NCBI GenBank assembly: GCA_025450495.1
Contig: JANWHI010000094.1
Span: 1-15,331, forward strand
Length of the DNA: 15,331 nt
Source: Candidatus Dormiibacter sp.
GTDB lineage: Bacteria > Chloroflexota > Dormibacteria > UBA8260
Direction: 5' to 3'
How positions within the stretch are numbered: position 1 is the first letter of the stretch; every line of letters starts with the position of its first letter. The notes below the pieces were generated by a model. That model saw nothing but the letters and a program-made list of their open reading frames with translations. It was not told where the DNA came from and searched no databases. Shown here piece after piece: positions 5,615-13,391 of this stretch. The translations under genes were made by a program, and so were the position numbers.

Positions 5615-7546
5615 ATGGGCATGCACATGGGGATGGGTGGCTGGGGCCTGATGCGCTCCATGCGCCGCGACGAGTCGATGCGGCAGCACAAGCTGACCGC
5701 GGGGATCGCCCGCCGCATCGCCGGGTTCGCCAAGCCGTATCGAGGCGCCCTGGCGTTGTTCCTGCTGCTCATCATCATCGACGCCGTGGTGGGCGCTGCC
5801 AACCCGCTGATCTACCGGTCGATCATCGACAACGGCATCCTCGGCCACAACGTCAACCTGGTCGTGGTGCTTGCCGGCGCGGTGGCCGGGCTGGCCATCT
5901 TCGACGCCGCGCTGGGCCTGGCCCAACGCTGGATCTCGTCACGCGTCGGCGAGGGTCTGATCTTCGACATGCGGACGCGGGTGTTCGCCCACATCAACGA
6001 GATGCCGATCTCGTTCTTCACGCGCACCCAGACCGGCGCGTTGATCTCGCGCCTCAACAACGACGTGCTGGGCGCGCAGCAGGCGTTCACCGACACTTTC
6101 TCGTCGGTGGTCGGCAACGTCATCGGGGTGACCATCACGCTGGTGGCGATGTTCTTCCTCTCCTGGCAGATCACCTTGCTGTCGCTGGTGCTTCTGCCCA
6201 TCTTCCTGCTGCCCGCGCGCTGGGTTGGACGCCGGCTCGCCGGCATCACCCGCGAGGCCTACAACCTCAACGCCCAGATGAACACCACCATGAGCGAGCG
6301 CTTCAACGTCTCCGGGGCGTTGCTGGTCAAGCTGTTCGGCCATCCCTCCCAGGAGGTGGACGCGTTTGCCTCCAAGGCGCGACGGGTGCGTGACATCGGC
6401 GTGCTGCAGGCGATGTATGCGCGCGTCTTCATGACCGCGCTGCTGCTCACCGCCTCGCTCGCCACTGCGCTGGTGTATGGAGTCGGCGGCGTGTTCGCTG
6501 CGCAGGGAACCCTGATGGTGGGCACAGTGGTGGCGCTGACCGCGTACCTGGCGCGGCTCTACGGACCGCTGACAGCCCTCTCCAACGTGCAGGTCGACAT
6601 CATGACCGCGCTGGTCAGCTTCGACCGCGTGTTCGAGGTGCTCGACCTGCCGCCGATGATCGCCGAGAAGCCCGACGCGGTGCCCATCCCGCGCGGACCC
6701 GCCACCATCGAGTTCGACAGAGTCGACTTCCGCTACCCGTCTGCCGAGGAGGTGTCGCTGGCGTCGCTGGAATCAGTGGCGGTGCTGGAGCGCACCAACA
6801 ACCAGCAGGTGCTCTTCGACGTCAGCTTCACCGCGAGGCCTGGGCAGCTGGTGGCGCTGGTGGGGCCGTCCGGTGCTGGCAAGACCACCCTCAGCCACCT
6901 GGTGCCGCGGCTGTACGACGTGCGCGGCGGGGCTGTGCGCATCAACGGCGTGGACGTGCGCGACGCGACCCTGGCATCGATCCGGGCGATCACCGGGGTG
7001 GTCACCCAGGACGCGCATCTCTTCCACGAGACGATCCGCTCCAACCTCCTCTACGCCAAGCCCGATGCCACGGATACGGAGCTGTTCGAGGCGCTGCGCA
7101 ACGCACAGATCATGGGACTCGTCGAGACGCTCCCCGACGGTCTCGACACGCTGGTCGGCGACCGCGGCTACCGTCTCTCGGGCGGCGAGAAGCAGCGCAT
7201 CGCCCTGGCGCGTCTGCTCCTCAAGGCGCCGGACATCGTGGTGCTCGACGAGGCCACTGCACACCTCGACTCCGAGTCCGAGGCGGCAGTCCAGGAGGCG
7301 CTCAGGCGCGCTCTGCGCGGGCGCACGTCCTTGGTGATCGCTCACCGCCTGTCGACGGTGCGCGAGGCCGACGTCATCCTGGTCATCGACGCGGGGCGCA
7401 TCGTCGAGCAGGGCACCCACGCCGCCCTGCTCGTGGCCGGCGGGCTCTACGCCGAGCTGTACCGAACCCAGTTCGAGGGGCAGGCTGAGCACGACGCCCG
7501 GGCCGACGCGAGCAGAACCGCGGGTGACCCCACCGGCGTCGCCTAG
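5615..7546 (+). CDS. ABC exporter half-transporter (fused membrane and ATPase domains)
   Basis: This 643-residue half-transporter has a membrane domain fused to an ATPase domain, the layout of lipid and multidrug exporters that work as dimers. Residues about 35-345 hold the six-helix membrane domain (for example ALALFLLLIIIDAVVGA). The ATPase domain has A-loop Tyr374, Walker A GPSGAGKTTL (417 onward), a Q-loop in VVTQDAHLF, signature LSGGE (521-525), Walker B with D545 and E546, and switch His577. All key residues are present, so it should be active. Between Tyr374 and the next strand is an insert of about 20 residues (SAEEVSLASLESVA), which I recall from actinobacterial relatives. The N-terminus MGMHMGMGGWGLMRSMRRDE is rich in Met and Gly, also a family trait. 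A GGAG site (5602-5605) is 9 bases before the ATG. No partner half is adjacent, so a homodimer is likely; the substrate is unknown. Confidence 0.93.
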   Translation: MGMHMGMGGWGLMRSMRRDESMRQHKLTAGIARRIAGFAKPYRGALALFLLLIIIDAVVGAANPLIYRSIIDNGILGHNVNLVVVLAGAVAGLAIFDAALGLAQRWISSRVGEGLIFDMRTRVFAHINEMPISFFTRTQTGALISRLNNDVLGAQQAFTDTFSSVVGNVIGVTITLVAMFFLSWQITLLSLVLLPIFLLPARWVGRRLAGITREAYNLNAQMNTTMSERFNVSGALLVKLFGHPSQEVDAFASKARRVRDIGVLQAMYARVFMTALLLTASLATALVYGVGGVFAAQGTLMVGTVVALTAYLARLYGPLTALSNVQVDIMTALVSFDRVFEVLDLPPMIAEKPDAVPIPRGPATIEFDRVDFRYPSAEEVSLASLESVAVLERTNNQQVLFDVSFTARPGQLVALVGPSGAGKTTLSHLVPRLYDVRGGAVRINGVDVRDATLASIRAITGVVTQDAHLFHETIRSNLLYAKPDATDTELFEALRNAQIMGLVETLPDGLDTLVGDRGYRLSGGEKQRIALARLLLKAPDIVVLDEATAHLDSESEAAVQEALRRALRGRTSLVIAHRLSTVREADVILVIDAGRIVEQGTHAALLVAGGLYAELYRTQFEGQAEHDARADASRTAGDPTGVA

Positions 7547-7569
7547 GCTGCGGGCGGTGGACCGCACGG

Positions 7570-7857
7570 TCAGGATTCGAGCGTGGTGAAACGCAGCCGG
7601 CGTACCGCCGACGTGCCGAGCCGCTCGTTCAGCGAGCTGACCAGTCGCACCGAATCGAGGTGCAGCTGGTGGCTCAGGGCGGTGTTGGCGACGCCGACGA
7701 GGAGGACGCCGCGCTCGAGGCTGATCGCCCGGCACATCGGCGCCAGTGCCGGACCGACCACCTCGGCGAAGACGTCGCGCACCTGGACCTCGCGAACCCG
7801 GCCGCGCACCCCGAGGCCGCGCAGCGCCGGGTCGATGAGGTCGGAGAGGCGATCCAT
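7570..7857 (-). CDS. dciA: DUF721 / DciA-like helicase-loading factor
   Basis: This 95-residue protein matches the DUF721 family, whose best-studied members (DciA) interact with the DnaB replicative helicase and help load it at the origin. Family-like features are the opening helix MDRLSDLIDPALRGLG, the VFAEVVGPALA segment, and RGVLLVGVANTALSHQLHL with its conserved Trp/His-type position near the end of the KH-like fold, followed by LNERLGTSAVRRLRF. It is short, covering essentially the core domain without the long disordered extensions some DciA proteins have. Its ATG overlaps the recF stop by one base (TGATG, 7855-7859), so the two are almost certainly translated together. It ends 23 bp from the convergent ABC exporter. 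The symbol follows the family; function in this organism is inferred. Confidence 0.85.
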   Translation of the reverse strand: MDRLSDLIDPALRGLGVRGRVREVQVRDVFAEVVGPALAPMCRAISLERGVLLVGVANTALSHQLHLDSVRLVSSLNERLGTSAVRRLRFTTLES

Positions 7858-9026
7858 CAGGCCTGGGCCACGGCAACGACGTGCCCGGCGGCCACCTCGA
7901 AGCGACGTGTCCCCTGCGGCAGGGAGTCGGGCAGCGGCTCGCTGCTGGTGATCAGCGTCTGCAGGCCTGCGCCGGCGAGGCTGGCCAGCAGGTCGCGACG
8001 GCGGGTCGGGTCAAGCTCGCTGAGCACGTCGTCGAGCAGGAGGACCGGCATGACCCCGGCGCGGGCGGCGATGTGGCGCACCTCCGCGAGTTTGAGGGCG
8101 AGCACGATGCTTCGCTGCTGGCCCTGCGATGCCGCAGTGCGGGCGGGACGCTCGCCGATGAGCAGCTCGACGTCGTCGCGGTGAGGCCCGGCGAGGGTGG
8201 CCCCGCGAGCGATCTCCTCGTCGCGACGCAGCAACAGCGTGCGCGACAGCGCGTCGGCGGCTGCCTGCCGACCGGCGTGCGGGTCCATGCCACCGTCGGG
8301 CAGGTAGCGCAGGCCCAGCTCTTCGCCGCCGCCGATCTGGGCGAGAGCCTCGCGGCCATGCGGCACCAGCTCGCGCACCAGCTCGGCGCGGGCCACCTGG
8401 ATGCGCGAGCCGCTCCCGACCAGCTCGTGGGTGAACCCGTCCAGCGCCGCCGCCGTGCTCGTCCCGGCGCGCACCTGGCGGAGCAGGCTGTTGCGCTGTT
8501 CGAGGACGTGGCGATAGCGGAGCAGGTCCGCCGCGGCGCGCGGATCGAGCTGTGAGAGGACCACGTCGAGCAGCCGGCGCCGGCCATCGGGACCGGCCTT
8601 GACCAGCTGCAGATCCTCGGGCCAGAAGAGCACCACCGGGCAGAGTCCGAGTAGGTCGCGGGCAGGACGGAGGCTGCCGTCGACCGTCGCCGTGCGGGTC
8701 ACCCGACCGGAGGCGGGATCGCGGCGGAAGCGCACCGCCAGGGTGCGGTCGGCGGCCGGGCGGAGCACGCGGGCCTCGACCAGCGCCTCGTCGCTCCCCC
8801 AGGCCACCACGTCGGCCGACGTGGACGCGCGCGGCGAGCGGGTCAGCAACAGCGTCGCCACCGCCTCGAGAAGGTTGGTCTTGCCCTGGGCGTTGCGCCC
8901 ACCCACCACGTTGATGCCGCGACCGAACTCCACCGACTGCTCGGCGTAGTTGCGAAAACGGTGGATGCGCAGCCGTTCCAGGCTGCACGCGCCGTCGGCG
9001 ACCGCAGCCAGGGCCAGGGTGCTCAC
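7857..9026 (-). CDS. recF: RecF, DNA replication and repair ATPase
   Basis: RecF is an SMC/ABC-like ATPase that, with RecO and RecR, loads RecA at single-strand gaps and stalled forks. The 389-residue protein shows the family opening LERLRIHRFRNY, Walker A GGRNAQGKTN (42-51), the signature region SQGQQRSIVLALKLAE (from residue 300), Walker B VLLLDD with D332-D333, and the D-loop SELD (336-339). The phrase VVLFWPEDLQLVKAGPDGRRRLLD is typical of RecF. It is slightly longer than usual (about 360-370) because of some 15 residues before LERL. The GTG at 9026 is chosen because no closer in-frame ATG or GTG exists and because it overlaps the upstream glycosyltransferase stop as GTGA. Frames extending further left run through that gene. 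recF is in the opposite direction to dnaA-dnaN, an uncommon arrangement. Confidence 0.96.
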   Translation of the reverse strand: MSTLALAAVADGACSLERLRIHRFRNYAEQSVEFGRGINVVGGRNAQGKTNLLEAVATLLLTRSPRASTSADVVAWGSDEALVEARVLRPAADRTLAVRFRRDPASGRVTRTATVDGSLRPARDLLGLCPVVLFWPEDLQLVKAGPDGRRRLLDVVLSQLDPRAAADLLRYRHVLEQRNSLLRQVRAGTSTAAALDGFTHELVGSGSRIQVARAELVRELVPHGREALAQIGGGEELGLRYLPDGGMDPHAGRQAAADALSRTLLLRRDEEIARGATLAGPHRDDVELLIGERPARTAASQGQQRSIVLALKLAEVRHIAARAGVMPVLLLDDVLSELDPTRRRDLLASLAGAGLQTLITSSEPLPDSLPQGTRRFEVAAGHVVAVAQA

Positions 9027-10183
9027 GGCATGCCTCGCGCGGCCGTGGCCATGCCGCTGACCAGGCTGGCGATGCGCTCGGTGGCCTCCGGGCGCGCCAC
9101 GCCGGCCACCGCCGAGCGCATCGCCGCCAGCCCCGGCGACCCGGGAGTGGAGAGCTCGGCCACCGCGTCGACCAGCTGCCGCACGCCGGGGACGTAGCGC
9201 CCGGCGCCGCTGTCGACGAGCCACTCGACGTTGCCGCGCTCCTGGCCGGGCACGTACCAGGTGAGTAGCATCGGCAGCCCCGAGCAGAGGGCCTCGACGA
9301 TCGTTCCCGGCCCGGCCTTGGTGACCACAAGGTCGGCGGCGCGCATCCAGTCGGCCATGTTGTCCACGAAACCGTGGACCGGGACCGCGCGGCCGCGGGC
9401 GTCGAGCAATCCCTCGAGCCGCCGCCGGGTGCGTCGGTTGCGTCCGCAGATCACAGCGAGGCCGATCTCCAGGCCGGCGTCGGCGAGCGCGCGCGCCCGG
9501 CGGTCGAGGCTGCCCGAGCCGTCGGCGCCGCCGCACACAAGGACGGTGAAGCGGTCCTCGGCGAGGCCGAGGCGCGCGCGCAGGGCCCGGCGCCCGGCAT
9601 CGCTCGGCAGCGGCTGGGCGAACGCGGCGTCGACCGCGAGCCCGAGCATGTGGCAGCGACTCGCCGGGATCCCGGCTCGGCGGCAGCGGTCCAGCCCGCC
9701 CGGGGAGGGGATGACCACCGCATCGACGTCACGGCAGGCCCACCCCGCGTGCACGTCGACGAGGTCGGTGATCACCGTGATCACCGTGGTGAGCGGCGAG
9801 GAGCCGGCGCGCACCGCCTGCACCGCGAGATGGTTGAGCAGCGGGTGGAACGAGACCACCGCGGCGGGGGCGAGGGTGGTGAGCAGGCCGGCAACGGCGT
9901 CACGCACCGGCCGCAGCGCCGAGCGGCGCAGGACGCTGACCGCAACGCGCGAGTTGGTGGCGTGGTACATCCCTGCCCACAGCCAGCTGGCGTGCTGGAT
10001 GAGCGGGCCATACAGGTCGGCGGTGCGGCCGAGCACCGCCGGGGAACTGCGCGCAACTGGGTCGACGATGTGGATGTCGAACTGGCCGGGCCGGTCGGCC
10101 TCGATGCGCCGGGCCACCGCGGTGGCGCCGGCACGGTGGCCGCCGCCGGTGTCGGCGATGAGAAAGAGCAGAGGGATGGCCAC
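9023..10183 (-). CDS. MGDG-synthase / MurG-like glycosyltransferase (GT28 family)
   Basis: The 386-residue protein resembles monogalactosyldiacylglycerol synthases and UgtP-type enzymes, which move a sugar from a UDP-sugar to diacylglycerol at the inner face of the membrane. The N-terminal half opens with LLFLIADTGGGHRAGA, containing the GGGH motif (13-16) of this family, and later has FHPLLNHLAVQAV and VITVITDLVDVHAGW. The C-terminal half is the GT28 nucleotide-sugar domain: VLVCGGADGSGS, then KAGPGTIVEALCSGLPMLL and VPGQERGNVEWLV (about 286-323). Such enzymes make membrane glycolipids; true MurG (lipid II synthesis) is less likely because of the GGGH N-terminus. GTG 10183 is chosen from the N-terminal motif and a -10 box just upstream. 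The gene follows the lipoprotein by 35 bp and its stop overlaps recF. The sugar and acceptor are not predictable. Confidence 0.88.
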   Translation of the reverse strand: MAIPLLFLIADTGGGHRAGATAVARRIEADRPGQFDIHIVDPVARSSPAVLGRTADLYGPLIQHASWLWAGMYHATNSRVAVSVLRRSALRPVRDAVAGLLTTLAPAAVVSFHPLLNHLAVQAVRAGSSPLTTVITVITDLVDVHAGWACRDVDAVVIPSPGGLDRCRRAGIPASRCHMLGLAVDAAFAQPLPSDAGRRALRARLGLAEDRFTVLVCGGADGSGSLDRRARALADAGLEIGLAVICGRNRRTRRRLEGLLDARGRAVPVHGFVDNMADWMRAADLVVTKAGPGTIVEALCSGLPMLLTWYVPGQERGNVEWLVDSGAGRYVPGVRQLVDAVAELSTPGSPGLAAMRSAVAGVARPEATERIASLVSGMATAARGMP

Positions 10184-10190
10184 GGTCGCC

Positions 10191-10196
10191 AGCCTA
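10191..10196 (-). promoter_or_regulatory. Candidate leaderless -10 box for the glycosyltransferase-recF-dciA genes
   Basis: TAGGCT on the minus strand is followed by 7 bases and then GTG 10183, so transcription could start at or one base before the start codon. No good -35 is visible, so read-through from the upstream genes is also possible. Confidence 0.4.
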
Positions 10197-10218
10197 CCCA
10201 ACCGCCGCGCGCGCCCGG

Positions 10219-12030
10219 TCAGTCGGCGAAGTCGACCGCCTGCGCCTCCAGGCCGGGACCGGGGGCAAACCGGGTGATCGCCAGGGCGCCGCTGCCGTCG
10301 GCGTTGGCCACGTACGCCTGCCTCTTGCCGCCGGCGTCGACCGCCAGGTACACGAGGCGGCGTCCGTCGGGAGCCACACCGACCGTGGCGAGGTCGACGA
10401 AGCCAGGCGACAGGCTCACGGCGGTGGTGTCGCCCCCGCCCAGGCTCAGCCTGACCAGCTGGTTGCTCGCCGGGTTGAGTGCCACCAGCGTGCCCTCGCC
10501 CGCGAAACCGATCGCGTCGAGCCGGCTTCCCACCGATTGGGCCGTGCCGGACCCGCCCGCCGCCCGGGCGACCAGGATCGTCCCGTTGGGCGTGGCGATG
10601 GCGAGCAGGGTCCCGGCCGGCGACACCGCGGCCGCCAGCGACCCGGAGGGCACCCCAGGGAGCGAGTAGCGCGCCCCGATGGGGAGGTTCACCAGCTCCA
10701 CGCCGCCGGGCCGGGACGCGGTCGCGCCGGTGCTCAGGACCACCGTCGACGGGCCCGACCAGAGCGGCGGCGCGCGCAAGCCGATCCCGCTGTCGATGAT
10801 GGTGGGCGCGCCGGAGGCGATGTCGAGCACCTCGACGTCCGAGCCGGAGACCAGCGCGAGCTTGGCGCTGTCCGGTGACCACGACGGCCTCACCCCGCCC
10901 GGGATCCGGCTCAGCGTGGTGCCGTGGACGGTGTCGACGACCTCGAGCTCCGACAACCCGGTCACGACGTCGTCGACCACGACAGCCACGTGGCTCCCGT
11001 CCGGCGCGACGGTTGCCGCCTCGTAGGTGGCCAGGGGCGCCTGGGCGGCGACGACCCCGCAGCCGGCGGACGCGGTGCAGAGCGGGGCCTGCATGAGCAC
11101 CGGCGCTGCGATCGGGTCTCCCGCAGCCGCCGGGGCGAGCGCCGGCAGCAGCACCTCGGTCGAGTTGGCCCCGGGCAAGCCGGCCAGGACCACGGCATGC
11201 GAGCCGCCCAGCCGTGCCCCGGTGCCGAAGCGGAGCGCGGCCGGCCCGGCGAGCGCCTGCTCGTCCTCCCCGCGCGCGGAGCTGTCGACGTTGATGGAGT
11301 AGGCGACCCCGGCCACCAGCAGGCGCCCGGGTAGGATGGCGAAACGGTTGTGGTCGAGCGCGTTGCGCACCACGCGGGTTCCCGGCACTGCCGGCGACAG
11401 GGCGATCGCCGCCGCCGTCGAGGGGGCGTCCATCGGCGCCGAGAACGACACCGCCAACGGCGCGTCGACGGCGACGTTGGTGGCGCGATCGGCCGGCGCC
11501 GACGCCGTGACGCGGGGCGCTGGCGCGCTGGTCAGGTCCCAATGGTGGTCGAGGCCGTTGCGGTCGTTCTGCGGATCGCTGAAACCGCCGGCCAGCGTGA
11601 ATGTGTACTTGGTCAGTGGCGCGAAGACCGCGCCGTTATGGAGCAATTCGAATCCCGGCTCCCCATCGAGCCAGTGGATCCAGCAGGGCGCCGTCGACGG
11701 CGCGCTGAACGCCGCGGTGAGGTCGCATCCAGGGATGGCCTGGTCAACGGTGAAACGGCCGACCACGCTCGAGTGCAACACCGACCGGTCGAAGGTGACC
11801 CGCACTGGGGCATCGGCGGGAACGCCGGTCGAGCCGCGGTTGGGCTCCAACGAGATGATCTGCGGCGGTGCGGAGAAGCAGCCACAGAGCGCCAGGCACA
11901 GCCCCGCGACGCCGAGGCAGCCGATCAGCGCGCGCCCTGCGCGGCGGAGTTGACGACCCGCGGCAGGCGCCAGGTCAGTGAGGCCGGGACAGGGCCGCCT
12001 CGACGTCGATGCCACTGCGCGAGCTGTCAT
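10219..12030 (-). CDS. Lipoprotein with two Ig-like domains and a beta-propeller
   Basis: The 603-residue protein starts at ATG 12030, with GAGG 9 bases upstream; GTG 12015 is the alternative. A basic stretch and hydrophobic segment lead to the lipobox LCGC, giving a lipidated cysteine at about residue 51. Next come two Big_5/SbsA-type Ig-like domains: the first around ISLEPNRGSTGVPADAPVRV and the second around ASAPADRATNVAVDAPLAVS. The rest is a WD40/TolB-like propeller with PD40-type blades such as PSWSPDSAKLALVSGSDVEV, VSPAGTLLAIATPNGTI and VAPDGRRLVYLAVDAGGKRQ. This is a surface-anchored binding or scaffold protein; no enzyme motif is seen. The 30-residue n-region before the lipobox is unusually long, so the true start may be later. 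The gene overlaps the DUF4388 gene by 56 bp (or 41 bp), and the glycosyltransferase follows. Confidence 0.82.
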   Translation of the reverse strand: MTARAVASTSRRPCPGLTDLAPAAGRQLRRAGRALIGCLGVAGLCLALCGCFSAPPQIISLEPNRGSTGVPADAPVRVTFDRSVLHSSVVGRFTVDQAIPGCDLTAAFSAPSTAPCWIHWLDGEPGFELLHNGAVFAPLTKYTFTLAGGFSDPQNDRNGLDHHWDLTSAPAPRVTASAPADRATNVAVDAPLAVSFSAPMDAPSTAAAIALSPAVPGTRVVRNALDHNRFAILPGRLLVAGVAYSINVDSSARGEDEQALAGPAALRFGTGARLGGSHAVVLAGLPGANSTEVLLPALAPAAAGDPIAAPVLMQAPLCTASAGCGVVAAQAPLATYEAATVAPDGSHVAVVVDDVVTGLSELEVVDTVHGTTLSRIPGGVRPSWSPDSAKLALVSGSDVEVLDIASGAPTIIDSGIGLRAPPLWSGPSTVVLSTGATASRPGGVELVNLPIGARYSLPGVPSGSLAAAVSPAGTLLAIATPNGTILVARAAGGSGTAQSVGSRLDAIGFAGEGTLVALNPASNQLVRLSLGGGDTTAVSLSPGFVDLATVGVAPDGRRLVYLAVDAGGKRQAYVANADGSGALAITRFAPGPGLEAQAVDFAD

Positions 12031-13216
12031 CGCCGCGGACCTCGATGCTCGCCGGTCGCTCCGCGGCGAGGGACTCGACCGTCTCGGTGCCGGTCTGCGG
12101 GGCGCGCGCATCGGCCGTGTACGCGGCCAGCACGGTCCCCGAGTTGAGCAGGATCACGCCGGCCTGAGAGCCGCCGGACACGATCACCGAGCCGTCGATC
12201 TTCTCCTCGGCGAGGTATTCCAGCAGCGCGGGGAAGTTGACGAAACGAGCCAGCAGACCGGTGAAGAGCGCGGGGCCGGTGAGCAGCCGGGCCACGGCGC
12301 TGACCGTCTCGCTGTCGAGCTCGATGACGTCGATGACGCCTTCGCCCGTGTCCATCTGGCGGCGGAAGATGATAAAGGCCTCCTCACCGTGGGCGATGCC
12401 GTCGTCGCCGGCCTCGGCCTCGACCAGCTCGCCGTCGCGAAGCAGGAGCACACCCGTCGCCGGCCCGCTGAGCAACCGGATGTAGCCGGTGTGCCGCTCA
12501 CCGCGCAGGGTGCGGAGCAGACGGGGGAAGTCGACGAAGGCGCTCTTGAGGCCCTCGTACTGCACCTTGCCGGCGGGGATCGGCAGCGACCCGATGAACG
12601 CGCCGGAGGTGCTGCCGGCGCGGACCACGGAGAGCGAGGCGAGCGTGCCGCTGGCCCTGACCGTCGGTGGCACCGCGAGCTCGGCGATCGCGACCGGCTC
12701 AGCCGGCACATATTCGGAGGGCGTGTATGCCGGAGCGGTCCAATTGCCCTGCCCCGCGGGGCCCGGCTCGGGAGCGGCGGCGACGGCGGCCGTGCTCCAG
12801 TCAGACGCGGCGACGACGCTGGCCTCCTCCTCGGCCGGCGGGGCTGTCTCGGCGACGACAGGCGCGGGAGGTGGCTTGGCTCGGGTGCGGTCGCTGTCGG
12901 GCGCGGCCGCGATCTCGCCGCCACCCTCGGCAGCGGCGATCAGCTCGGCGGGCGACGACTTGATCGTCTCCTCGGCGGGCAGCTTGGCTCGCGGATCGAA
13001 ATGAAAGTTCCCGTCGTGCCAGCCCAACGCCTTGACGACCACGTTCTCACCCTCGCCACCCGGACCCGAGGCGTGGAAGAGGTGACCGAACAGGAAGTAC
13101 AGGGCGGCCTGGTCCGAACCGTCCTCGAGGGTCAGGGTGCCGGTGGCCCGCTCCGACTGCATCGTCTGGAGGAGCGATGCGAGGTCTGACTCCTGCAGCG
13201 AACCCTGGGTCTGCAC
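11975..13216 (-). CDS. Protein with three DUF4388-like modules
   Basis: The 413-residue cytoplasmic protein starts at GTG 13216. Residues 5-95 are a DUF4388 domain (GSLQESDLASLLQTMQSERA, TGTLTLE, LFHASGPGGEGENVV, WHDGNFHFDP), a PatA-like module often fused to or found near response regulators. A long Ala/Pro/Glu-rich linker (about 97-220) follows. Two further copies in degenerate form are visible: 222-300 (FVDFPRLLRTLRGERHTGYI, GVLLLRDGELVEAEAG) and 320-395 (FVNFPALLEYLAEEKIDGSV, GVILLNSGTVLAAYTA). The parallel phrases F-V-(D/N)-F-P-x-L-L, G-(V)-(I/L)-L-L-x-(D/S)-G and (V)-E/A-A-x support an internal repeat. No membrane segment is visible. It is divergent from the OmpR-type regulator across a shared 175-bp region, which suggests a signalling partnership. 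Function is unknown. Confidence 0.85.
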   Translation of the reverse strand: MQTQGSLQESDLASLLQTMQSERATGTLTLEDGSDQAALYFLFGHLFHASGPGGEGENVVVKALGWHDGNFHFDPRAKLPAEETIKSSPAELIAAAEGGGEIAAAPDSDRTRAKPPPAPVVAETAPPAEEEASVVAASDWSTAAVAAAPEPGPAGQGNWTAPAYTPSEYVPAEPVAIAELAVPPTVRASGTLASLSVVRAGSTSGAFIGSLPIPAGKVQYEGLKSAFVDFPRLLRTLRGERHTGYIRLLSGPATGVLLLRDGELVEAEAGDDGIAHGEEAFIIFRRQMDTGEGVIDVIELDSETVSAVARLLTGPALFTGLLARFVNFPALLEYLAEEKIDGSVIVSGGSQAGVILLNSGTVLAAYTADARAPQTGTETVESLAAERPASIEVRGDDSSRSGIDVEAALSRPH

Positions 13217-13224
13217 TGAGATGG

Positions 13225-13229
13225 CTCCT
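13225..13229 (-). promoter_or_regulatory. Ribosome binding site deciding the DUF4388 gene start
   Basis: AGGAG on the minus strand lies 8 bases before GTG 13216, supporting this start over the longer open frame, which extends into the divergent promoter region. Confidence 0.7.
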
Positions 13230-13379
13230 GTGACTGCCGGTCGCAAACATGCCCAGAGGCGGGCGGCGCCCCCGAAATCGGCCCGTATGGTATCAGCAGC
13301 AACTTGATCGCGACTCCGATCGAGTCTCCGGCACAGAGTATGGCGCGCGCCTAGAATCGTGGTGCGGTCAAGACTTGTG

Positions 13380-13384
13380 AAGGA
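13380..13384 (+). promoter_or_regulatory. Ribosome binding site deciding the response regulator start
   Basis: AAGGA lies 7 bases before GTG 13392. This choice is consistent with the -10 box at 13352-13357, whereas the earlier in-frame GTG at 13359 would lie upstream of the predicted transcript start. Confidence 0.65.
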
Positions 13385-13391
13385 CGGTGCA

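Larger units (their letters stand above)
13217..13391. promoter_or_regulatory. Divergent promoter region, DUF4388 gene and response regulator
   Basis: The 175-bp gap holds a minus-strand TACCAT at 13292-13287, giving a leader of about 64 bases to GTG 13216. A plus-strand TAGAAT at 13352-13357 gives a transcript start near 13364. Neither has a clear -35. The regulator probably binds here, but no repeated half-site is obvious by eye. Confidence 0.45.

Noticed and set aside
7547..7569. Terminator between the convergent ABC exporter and dciA
   Set aside because: The only palindrome (GCGGT/ACCGC at 7554-7565) has a loop too small for a stable hairpin and no T-run.
7857..9536. recF extended to 559 codons
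   Set aside because: The extra N-terminal part overlaps the glycosyltransferase gene and is Arg-rich with no family match. GTG 9026 gives a normal RecF length.
9023..11542. Single 839-codon minus-strand frame as one large protein
   Set aside because: Only the part from GTG 10183 matches a glycosyltransferase. The upstream part is an Arg/Gly-rich shadow of the lipoprotein gene in another frame.
13359..13391. GTG 13359 as the start of the response regulator
   Set aside because: It lies two bases after the -10 box, upstream of the predicted transcript start. GTG 13392 has an AAGGA site and gives a normal receiver N-terminus.
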